Source: Bacillota bacterium
Lineage (GTDB): Bacteria > Bacillota > Clostridia > Lachnospirales > Lachnospiraceae
Assembly: GCA_023414355.1 (NCBI GenBank)
Contig: JAEZOB010000009.1
Coordinates: 186,001-250,000 of the forward strand
DNA length: 64,000 nucleotides
Direction of reading: 5' to 3'
The stretch's first letter is position 1. The number at the start of each line of letters is the position of its first letter. Positions 9,304 to 16,016 of this stretch are shown one piece after another. The position numbers and the translations under genes are program-made. Below the pieces are notes generated by a model. It did not search any database, was not told the DNA's origin, and was given only the letters and a program-made list of their open reading frames with translations.

Positions 9304-10287
9304 TTATAATATGGTAACCCAGTCTCGCGTATCCTTTGATTTCTCCAATGCCAGCCCGATCAGGCTCAGCTTCGCTACGGTTGATGCATTCCCACGATGT
9401 GCTGTGGGGGTAATAACAGCATCGAGAAACGCTGATACGGCTTCACGCACGCCCGGCCATTCTGCATAGGGCTGGAGCGGAGTACAGATTTCAAGCTTCC
9501 AATCCGGTTGCAAGACAGAACGGTAGAGTAGTTCGCCTGTCATAAAATTAATATCAATTTCTCCTTTATCCCCGGTGATTTCTATGTTCAAGGATAAGCC
9601 TGCTGAGCTGGTGATATTTGCTTTGAGAATACCCCAAATCCCGGAATAATCGAAAATACCAGTACTGATTGTCTGCTTGCGACCTGTATTACCATACCCG
9701 TCAAGTACTAAGACACGTTCGGGCATTGAGCCAATGATGTGGTTAAGAAGATCGATGTACCAGCATGCCATATGATCTAGTAAGCATATGTCAGAATCGC
9801 CGTTAGCTCCCCAGTTAGCGTTCAAGGAGATTGCAACATTATGTAATAAACCGATTGCATTTTGAGCAATTAATTGAACTGATCGGGCGATGACCGGATG
9901 ATACCCTAATTCAAGGTCGGCAAAGGAAATCTGTGGCGCGTTCACTAAACAGTTAATCATTGAAAGAATATGATCCCGTGTATCTGCAATTGGAGGTTCA
10001 TAGAATACCGGTATACCAGCGTCGATTGCAGCAGAAAGAGCCAAATGATGAATTCGGTCAGGAACAGCAATCATGACAGCGTCCAACTCAGAGTAATTTA
10101 AAAGTTCTTCATAGCTCTGAAAAATAATAACCTTATCTCCCAAAAGTTTATGAGCAAGTCGTCTTGTATTTTCTGTTGCAGCAGTTACAGCAGTAATGAT
10201 GGTACGATTGTCATACTGTAGGGCGGGTAGATAGGAATTTCTTACCCAGAGCCCAAAACCAATTAAACCGATCCGTATTTGTTTCAT
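9304..10287 (-). CDS. Gfo/Idh/MocA-family oxidoreductase
   Basis: This 327-residue protein has an N-terminal Rossmann fold (IRIGLIGFGLWVR) for NAD(P), followed by the family's AVMIAVPDRIHHLAL and the loop where the usual E-K-P lysine motif reads YEPPIAD; the lysine is replaced by proline, so catalytic activity is uncertain. The C-terminal substrate half follows. Such enzymes oxidise or reduce sugars, inositols or related polyols. The ATG has AAGGAGG 6 bases upstream. The gene is divergent from a DeoR-family repressor, and a good promoter (10321-10349) overlaps the first of three operator-like repeats, which suggests the DeoR protein controls it. Substrate not predictable. Confidence 0.8.
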   Translation of the reverse strand: MKQIRIGLIGFGLWVRNSYLPALQYDNRTIITAVTAATENTRRLAHKLLGDKVIIFQSYEELLNYSELDAVMIAVPDRIHHLALSAAIDAGIPVFYEPPIADTRDHILSMINCLVNAPQISFADLELGYHPVIARSVQLIAQNAIGLLHNVAISLNANWGANGDSDICLLDHMACWYIDLLNHIIGSMPERVLVLDGYGNTGRKQTISTGIFDYSGIWGILKANITSSAGLSLNIEITGDKGEIDINFMTGELLYRSVLQPDWKLEICTPLQPYAEWPGVREAVSAFLDAVITPTAHRGNASTVAKLSLIGLALEKSKDTRDWVTIL

Positions 10288-10320
10288 ATGAATCCTCCTT
10301 ATATATGATCTCTTTTCTTC

Positions 10321-10349
10321 ATAGTATCATAATAAATACGAATAAACAA
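10321..10349 (-). promoter_or_regulatory. Promoter of the Gfo/Idh/MocA gene
   Basis: On the minus strand, TTGTTT (bases 10344-10349) and TACTAT (10321-10326) are separated by 17 bases. The -35 box lies inside the first operator-like repeat. Confidence 0.55.
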
Positions 10350-10396
10350 GAACAAATATGAATAAACAGGAAAACAAATCTGAGTAAATACTGATC
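10336..10396. promoter_or_regulatory. Three direct operator-like repeats, probable DeoR-family sites
   Basis: Three imperfect direct repeats occupy 10336-10355, 10356-10377 and 10378-10396. The first two share the core GAATAAACA and the third has GAGTAAATA. A spacing of about two helical turns and location between a DeoR regulator and its divergent neighbour fit a repressor site. Read on the minus strand the core is TGTTTATTC, similar to AT-rich sites known for DeoR-family repressors of Firmicutes. Function is inferred. Confidence 0.5.
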
Positions 10397-10482
10397 TGAT
10401 CAATTCACTATTTACATTAAAATCTGAATTGTGTAGAATGTGAATAAGTCGGAACATATAAGAAATAATGTAGGACAGTATA

Positions 10483-10544
10483 CAATGGCACTCACACCTT
10501 GTTCTTCTCTGATTATTTGAGATGCTGCTTTGCAGCATTATGTT
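10483..10544. repeat. Dispersed intergenic hairpin repeat, copy 1
   Basis: This 62-bp segment matches 19088-19149 at 55 of 62 positions, including 26 identical leading bases. It contains the hairpin ATGCTGC-TTT-GCAGCAT at 10522-10538. It lies just upstream of the DeoR gene. Confidence 0.75.
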
Positions 10545-10575
10545 AGAAAGTGTGAATTTACTGGGAGGTATCGCT

Positions 10576-11349
10576 ATGTTTATTGAAGAAAGGCACCAAA
10601 AAATCTATCAGATGATCAAGGAAAAGGGTAGAATAGAGGTACAGGAACTAAGTACCCTTTTCAATGTTTCAGATGATTCCATCCGCAGAGACTTAAGAAT
10701 TCTGGAGCAAAAAGGAATATTGGAACGAACCTATGGTGGAGCTGTACTTCCGAAGAAGGCAAATTACTACCCATCCTATACGGAACGGATGAAATCCAAT
10801 AAGAAGAATAAAGAGGGAATAGCGAAACTGGCTGCATCCTTTATCCAGGATGGGGATACGATTTTTCTGGACGGCTCCACCACAGTAGCAGAATTAATTC
10901 CTTATTTGAATAGATTTGAGAATTTGACAGTGATTACTCATTCTGTCATGATCGGCTATGAAATCGTTCATGCTGAGGGGAATATTCAATTGATCATGAT
11001 CGGGGGGAGTGTTCATCAGAAAGCAGCCAATGCCTTTGGTATCGATACTGTGAAAGCTATTGAAAAACTAAGGGTAGACAAGGTATATGTAGCTCCCTGT
11101 GCTATTTCTGCCGAGGGTGGATTGAGCTGCTCGTCCATTGAGGAGGCTCCGATCAAAAAAGCGATTATGGAGGCGGGAAGAGAGGTTTATCTTATGGTGG
11201 AAAGCGATAAATTCGGGAAGCGATCTTTGGTCAGCTTCGCTCCGCTGGCGGTTGAACAGACGATCATTACGGATGCCAAAATGACACCGGAACTGTATAC
11301 TGAGTTTTCCGAACTGACGAAAAGAGGATTAAAAATTCTATGGAAGTAA
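10576..11349 (+). CDS. DeoR-family transcriptional regulator
   Basis: This 257-residue repressor has an N-terminal HTH (VQELSTLFNVSDDSIRRDLRILE) followed by the family hallmark LERTYGGAVL, then a sugar-isomerase-like sensor domain (DGDTIFLDGSTTVAEL, VEHPD-type region replaced by VAPCAISAEGG). Members usually sense a phosphorylated sugar. The ATG at 10576 is preceded by GGGAGG at 10563-10568; an ORF extension to 10522 runs through the dispersed repeat and is rejected. It is divergent from the Gfo/Idh/MocA gene and probably controls it and itself. Confidence 0.85.
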   Translation: MFIEERHQKIYQMIKEKGRIEVQELSTLFNVSDDSIRRDLRILEQKGILERTYGGAVLPKKANYYPSYTERMKSNKKNKEGIAKLAASFIQDGDTIFLDGSTTVAELIPYLNRFENLTVITHSVMIGYEIVHAEGNIQLIMIGGSVHQKAANAFGIDTVKAIEKLRVDKVYVAPCAISAEGGLSCSSIEEAPIKKAIMEAGREVYLMVESDKFGKRSLVSFAPLAVEQTIITDAKMTPELYTEFSELTKRGLKILWK

Positions 11350-11396
11350 GCAGGATTACAGAATTTATTTCGAAGTCGGTTTATTGCAAAAAACTC

Positions 11397-11425
11397 TTTC
11401 CATAAACATATACTTGTGATATAAT
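11397..11425 (+). promoter_or_regulatory. Promoter of scfA
   Basis: An extended -10 element (TGA-TATAAT, hexamer 11420-11425) lies 17 bases after a weak -35 (TTTCCA, 11397-11402). The scfA ATG follows 36 bases later. Confidence 0.55.
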
Positions 11426-11461
11426 AGCAAAAGTTAATAGATGCTAAGGAGGCTTAATCAT

Positions 11462-11602
11462 ATGAAGCATATCAAGACTTTAAACACAAGAAACTTAAAA
11501 GATTCTATGAAAAAAGGTGGATGCGGAGAGTGTCAGACATCCTGCCAGTCAGCATGTAAGACATCCTGTACAGTTGGCAATCAGAGCTGTGAAAACAAAT
11601 AG
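11462..11602 (+). CDS. scfA: SCIFF (ranthipeptide) precursor peptide
   Basis: This 46-residue peptide matches the SCIFF family (six cysteines in forty-five residues). The leader begins MKHIKTLNTRNLKDS, and the core has cysteines at positions 21, 24, 28, 32, 36 and 43. An AAGGAGG lies 9 bases upstream (11446-11452). SCIFF peptides receive thioether bridges from a neighbouring radical SAM enzyme; in the studied Clostridium thermocellum peptide the bridge joins Cys32 and Thr37, and both residues occur at these positions here (numbering counted in this sequence). Its maturase gene follows at 11833. The product is thought to be a conserved clostridial ranthipeptide with a proposed signalling role; its function here is not shown by sequence. 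Confidence 0.95.
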   Translation: MKHIKTLNTRNLKDSMKKGGCGECQTSCQSACKTSCTVGNQSCENK

Positions 11603-11644
11603 ATAGTCAGTACATAGAGTACGCAATCTGGATTTGCAATTACA

Positions 11645-11705
11645 TGGGGCTGCCTAATAATATTTTCTGGATGAAGAGTTCGGAAGATATTATAAGACAG
11701 TCCCA
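11645..11705 (+). other. Long imperfect hairpin between scfA and scfB
   Basis: Bases 11645-11667 pair with 11683-11705 at 21 of 23 positions, counting two G-U pairs, around a 15-base loop. No U tract follows, so it is not a typical intrinsic terminator. It could stabilise the scfA message or limit read-through into scfB. Confidence 0.6.
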
Positions 11706-11757
11706 TTCGTCGTAAAGTAAATAATATCGCAATAATCTTGCGAGATATTCTAAGAAC

Positions 11758-11790
11758 TCAAAACTGAACTCCATTGGAAATTCAGTTTGA
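11758..11790 (+). other. Second hairpin in the scfA-scfB gap
   Basis: AAACTGAA (11761-11768) pairs perfectly with TTCAGTTT (11781-11788), and two further flanking pairs form past a bulge. It lies about 45 bases before the scfB start. Possible attenuator or processing site. Confidence 0.45.
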
Positions 11791-11832
11791 ACTACTTTTC
11801 CGGAGTCTTTGCTTAAATAGGAGGAAATGAAC

Positions 11833-13257
11833 GTGATTCATCAATATAAGAATAACGGATATAATATCGTGCTGGATGTGAACAGCGGTATGATCCATGT
11901 GGTAGATGACCTTGCATATGATATCATTGCCATGTACGAAGATCATGACAAGGAAAGTATGATCAGTGCAATGGTAGAGAAGTATTCCAAGCCTCAATAT
12001 ATGTCCCTGATTACCAGAAGGGAATGCTGTATGGAAAATTTTACGGATGATGTACAATCCCTGATCAGCCAGATCAAGGAAGCAATCGACGATGTCGAGC
12101 AGCTGCAAAAGGATGGAGCCCTCTTTACCAAGGATATCTATGAGGATTACATTAAGGAATTTAAGCAGCGTTCCACTGTTGTCAAAGCACTCTGCCTTCA
12201 TATCGCCCACGACTGTAACCTGGCCTGCAGATACTGCTTCGCCGAGGAGGGAGAGTACAAAGGGCATCGTGAATTAATGAGCTTTGAGGTTGGGAAGAAG
12301 GCACTTGATTTTCTCATACAGAACTCCGGAAGCAGAAAGAACCTGGAGGTGGATTTCTTCGGTGGTGAACCGTTGATGAACTGGCAGGTTGTAAAGGATC
12401 TGGTGCAATACGGAAGAGAGCAGGAGGAATTACATAATAAGAAATTCCGTTTTACATTAACCACCAACGGTGTGCTTCTGGATGATGAAATCATGGAATT
12501 TGCTAACCGCGAGATGAGCAATGTGGTACTTAGTATTGATGGACGGAAAGAGGTCAATGACCGAATGCGTCCCAGCCGTAACGGCAAAGGAAGCTATGAG
12601 CTGATACTGCCAAAGTTTGAGAAACTGGCAGAAAGCAGAAACCAAACCAATTATTATGTCAGAGGAACCTTTACTCATAATAATCTTGATTTTTCTGAGG
12701 ATGTAAAGCATCTGGCAGACTTGGGCTTCAAGCAGATTTCTGTGGAGCCGGTAGTCGCTCTTCCTGAAGATAGTTATGCAATCACGGAAGAGGATCTTCC
12801 TATCTTATATGATGAATATGACCGTTTGGCTAAGCTGATGCTTCAGTATAAGAAGGAGGGGAAGGACTTTAACTTCTTCCACTTCATGATAGATTTATCC
12901 GGCGGTCCCTGTGTAGCAAAACGTCTTTCCGGTTGCGGCTCCGGTACGGAATACCTGGCTGTTACCCCCTGGGGTGACTTCTATCCCTGCCATCAATTTG
13001 TAGGAATTCCAGAATTTTTGATGGGAAATGTTGACGAAGGAATCGTGAAGCTAAACTTACGGGAAGAATTTAAACAATGTAATGTGTATTCCAAGGATAA
13101 ATGTAAGGATTGCTTTGCCAAGTTCTACTGCAGCGGTGGATGTGCCGCCAATTCCTATAAGTTCCATCAGGATATCAATGATGCATATGATATCGGTTGT
13201 AAGCTGCAAAGGAAGCGCGTCGAGTGTGCCATTATGCTCAAAGCGGCTGAAGAATAG
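11833..13257 (+). CDS. scfB: SCIFF radical SAM maturase
   Basis: This 474-residue radical SAM/SPASM enzyme installs thioether cross-links in ScfA. The N-terminal peptide-binding region begins MIHQYKNNGYNIVLDVNSG, a start typical of SCIFF maturases. The SAM [4Fe-4S] motif is C128-x3-C132-x2-C135 (CNLACRYC). The SPASM region carries the further cysteines for two auxiliary clusters, from GCGSGTEYLAV through CKDCFAKFYCSGGCAANS to the terminal cysteines. The GTG at 11833 is chosen because AGGAGG lies 8 bases upstream; the ATG at 11827 is only 2 bases from it. It stands directly downstream of the precursor and upstream of recJ. Assignment is firm. Confidence 0.95.
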   Translation: MIHQYKNNGYNIVLDVNSGMIHVVDDLAYDIIAMYEDHDKESMISAMVEKYSKPQYMSLITRRECCMENFTDDVQSLISQIKEAIDDVEQLQKDGALFTKDIYEDYIKEFKQRSTVVKALCLHIAHDCNLACRYCFAEEGEYKGHRELMSFEVGKKALDFLIQNSGSRKNLEVDFFGGEPLMNWQVVKDLVQYGREQEELHNKKFRFTLTTNGVLLDDEIMEFANREMSNVVLSIDGRKEVNDRMRPSRNGKGSYELILPKFEKLAESRNQTNYYVRGTFTHNNLDFSEDVKHLADLGFKQISVEPVVALPEDSYAITEEDLPILYDEYDRLAKLMLQYKKEGKDFNFFHFMIDLSGGPCVAKRLSGCGSGTEYLAVTPWGDFYPCHQFVGIPEFLMGNVDEGIVKLNLREEFKQCNVYSKDKCKDCFAKFYCSGGCAANSYKFHQDINDAYDIGCKLQRKRVECAIMLKAAEE

Positions 13258-13275
13258 CACTGACCTTAGATAGAA

Positions 13276-13312
13276 GGCTGTACATTGTGATTGTCTATCA
13301 TATAGTACAGCC
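13276..13312 (+). other. Hairpin between scfB and recJ
   Basis: GGCTGTAC (13276-13283) pairs perfectly with GTACAGCC (13305-13312). No U tract follows, so termination is doubtful; it may be an mRNA processing structure. Confidence 0.35.
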
Positions 13313-13372
13313 AATATGAGATATAAATTACGCTGATGTTTGATACAGCAATCGGCAGAATGGAAGAAGATC

Positions 13373-15208
13373 ATGGAGAATTGGGTGCTCAAAAATAAAA
13401 AAGCGGATTTTGAGATGATCATGCAACAGTGTGGTGTCAGTGAGGTGCTTGCGCGTTGTCTTGTGAATAAAGGCTTGGAGGCACCGGAGGAAATCCAAAG
13501 CTTTTTAAGTCCCAGCCTGAAGGAACTGCATGACCCATTCTTACTTAAGGATATGGAGAAAACCTGTGTTATTCTCCGAGGTAAGATTACGGATGGAAAG
13601 AGGATTAGGATTATCGGGGATTATGACGTAGACGGTGTCATTTCCACCTATATTCTTTATCGCATTCTGACCAGGCTTGGTGCTGTGGTAGATTATGAAA
13701 TCCCGGATCGCGTTAAGGATGGCTACGGGATGAACAATCAGATGGTTGAGAATGCTTACCGGGAGCAGATTGACACCTTACTTACCTGTGATAACGGTAT
13801 CGTGGCAATGGAACAGGTGGCGCTTGCCAAAGGCTTCGGCATGACTGTTATCGTAACAGATCACCATAATCTTCTTGAGGTATCAGAGGGAGATGAATTT
13901 TATGATGAAGCAGCAGCAGGCTTGGAGCAGGAGTATCCGGGATTGACCCAGCCTGAACAAGGGAGCACTAAAGTACGGCTGCCCGCTGCTGATGCCGTCA
14001 TCAATCCAAAACGGCCGGATGACACCTATCCCTACCCGGGCTTATGTGGTGCGGCAATCGCCTTTAAATTATGCTGTGCCCTGCTGGAAGGCATAGAAAT
14101 AGAGGAAAAGGAGGCACTGGTATCGGAATTGCTTTCTTATACGGCGATTGCTACGGTCTGTGATGTCATGGAACTGACGGGAGAGAACCGGACAATTGTA
14201 ATGCATGGCTTAAAGCTCCTGCAAAAGACCCGTAATCTGGGACTTCTTGCGCTCATGGAGGTCAGTGGTATCGACCGGGGGCAGCTTTCCTCATTTCACC
14301 TTGGCTATGTCATCGGTCCCTGTCTCAATGCTTCCGGACGACTGGATACTGCAAAGAAGGGTTTGGAGCTTCTGTTGTCGGAGACGAAGGAGCAAGCAGC
14401 TGCACTTGCCGGTGAGGTACGTCTTCTCAATGAGGTTCGTAAGGAGATGACTGCACGAAATGTGGAAAAGGCCATCCGGCTGATTGAGGAGTCTGAGCTT
14501 CGATATGACAAAGTCCTGGTAGTCTATCTTCCAGAATGCCATGAGAGTATTGCAGGGATTATTGCCGGAAGGGTACGAGAGCGCTTCAATCGGCCGACCC
14601 TGGTATTAACCGATGCGGAAGGCTGTGTGAAAGGTTCCGGCCGATCTATTGAACTATATAATATGATAGAAGAGCTGAGCAAATGCAGGGAGCTGTTTCT
14701 GAAGGTTGGCGGACATCCCATGGCTGCGGGATTATCCCTATTACAGGAAGAGGTCGATACCCTGCGCAGAAGACTGAACGAGAATACTTCCCTAACCATG
14801 GAAATGCTGATACCCAAGGTATCCATCGATATCCATCTGCCGCTCGGTTTTATTACAACAGAGCTTGTGAATGAGCTAAGACTGTTGGAGCCTTTTGGTA
14901 AAGGAAATGAAAAGCCGTTATTTGCCGAGAAGGACTTAAAAGTAAAATCAGCTTTTATCATCGGGAAAAATGCCAGCGGAATTCGACTGTTAGTGGAAAA
15001 TAAGTACGGCAGAGAAATGGAAGCTGTCTATTTCGGGCCTGTGGATGATTTTTTTGCTTATATCAAAACCACCTATGGGGCTCTGGAGGCGGAGAAGCTG
15101 AGGACCGGACGAAGCATGGGAGCAGCACTTTCCATCACTTATTATCCTAAGATCAATGAATATAACGGTTTTAAGAATCTACAGCTGATCATACAAAATT
15201 ACAGATAA
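13373..15208 (+). CDS. recJ: Single-stranded-DNA-specific exonuclease RecJ-like
   Basis: This 611-residue DHH-family nuclease degrades single-stranded DNA 5' to 3' in recombination and repair. The metal-binding motifs are DYDVDG (about residue 83), TCDNGI and VTDHHN; the DHHA1 half shows GRxxxF-type and GGHPMAAG motifs. The C-terminal OB-fold region follows. The ATG at 13373 is preceded by a modest GAAGAAGA; an in-frame extension to 13340 is possible. At about 610 residues it is shorter than B. subtilis RecJ (about 790) and near the Lachnospiraceae form. Its place before apt and rel is conserved in Firmicutes. Confidence 0.88.
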   Translation: MENWVLKNKKADFEMIMQQCGVSEVLARCLVNKGLEAPEEIQSFLSPSLKELHDPFLLKDMEKTCVILRGKITDGKRIRIIGDYDVDGVISTYILYRILTRLGAVVDYEIPDRVKDGYGMNNQMVENAYREQIDTLLTCDNGIVAMEQVALAKGFGMTVIVTDHHNLLEVSEGDEFYDEAAAGLEQEYPGLTQPEQGSTKVRLPAADAVINPKRPDDTYPYPGLCGAAIAFKLCCALLEGIEIEEKEALVSELLSYTAIATVCDVMELTGENRTIVMHGLKLLQKTRNLGLLALMEVSGIDRGQLSSFHLGYVIGPCLNASGRLDTAKKGLELLLSETKEQAAALAGEVRLLNEVRKEMTARNVEKAIRLIEESELRYDKVLVVYLPECHESIAGIIAGRVRERFNRPTLVLTDAEGCVKGSGRSIELYNMIEELSKCRELFLKVGGHPMAAGLSLLQEEVDTLRRRLNENTSLTMEMLIPKVSIDIHLPLGFITTELVNELRLLEPFGKGNEKPLFAEKDLKVKSAFIIGKNASGIRLLVENKYGREMEAVYFGPVDDFFAYIKTTYGALEAEKLRTGRSMGAALSITYYPKINEYNGFKNLQLIIQNYR

Positions 15209-15275
15209 TCAACAGTCGAAAATTCACTTTTGTATCAATTTTAAGTAAAATTTGCTATAGAAATGTGAAATTTTC

Positions 15276-15305
15276 TTTACGAAGTATAAACATAGGTGAT
15301 ATAAT
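15276..15305 (+). promoter_or_regulatory. Promoter of apt
   Basis: TTTACG (15276-15281) and an extended TGA-TATAAT (hexamer 15300-15305) are 18 bases apart in the 228-base gap between recJ and apt. Confidence 0.55.
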
Positions 15306-15436
15306 AAGCATCTAAAAGAATATATTGGCATCAGACTGGCCGCTCTGTCCAAAAAAAGTGATATCGTAACGGCAGGATATCCGATTGCCCATAGATAAAT
15401 AGGTTTTCGAAACCCAAAGAAAGGCATGGTTATAGT

Positions 15437-15961
15437 ATGAAGAAATTAGAAGATTATGTTAGAAGTATCCCGGATTTCCCGGAGCCTGGAATTGTATTCC
15501 GCGATGTTACGAGCGTGCTGCAGGAGAAGGAAGGTCTGAAGCTGGCCATTGACCAGATGCAGGAGCTTTTGAAAGGACTGGATTTTGATATTATTGCCGG
15601 ACCCGAATCCAGAGGTTTTATTTTCGGTGTTCCGATCGCTTATAATTTGAATAAAGCATTTATTCCCATCCGTAAGAAAGGAAAATTACCCTGTGAGACC
15701 GTTTCCATGGATTATGATCTGGAATACGGTAAGGCTACAATAGAAATCCATAAGGATGCCATTAAGCCCGGTCAAAGGGTAGTAATCGTAGATGACCTGA
15801 TTGCTACAGGCGGAACGATCGAAGCGATCACCAAGCTGATCGAGATGCTCGGCGGTGAGGTAGTGAAGATCATCTTCCTGATGGAATTAAAAGGCCTGAA
15901 GGGCCGTGAGAAGCTTACCGGCTACGATGTGGAAGCAGTGATTCAATACGAAGGTAAATAA
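15437..15961 (+). CDS. apt: Adenine phosphoribosyltransferase
   Basis: This 174-residue cytoplasmic purine-salvage enzyme makes AMP from adenine and PRPP. The PRPP-binding loop VVIVDDLIATGGTIEA lies at about residues 115-130, and GPESRGFIFG is the adenine-site region. Length and the N-terminus (IPDFPEPGIVFRDVT) are typical. GAAAGG is the only ribosome-site-like sequence and sits rather far upstream. The rel gene follows 55 bases later, matching the conserved recJ-apt-rel order. Confidence 0.95.
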   Translation: MKKLEDYVRSIPDFPEPGIVFRDVTSVLQEKEGLKLAIDQMQELLKGLDFDIIAGPESRGFIFGVPIAYNLNKAFIPIRKKGKLPCETVSMDYDLEYGKATIEIHKDAIKPGQRVVIVDDLIATGGTIEAITKLIEMLGGEVVKIIFLMELKGLKGREKLTGYDVEAVIQYEGK

Positions 15962-16016
15962 GAATACTTAGATTGCATATGACAACTTAACTTTTACGAT
16001 GCAGGTGGTGATGATC

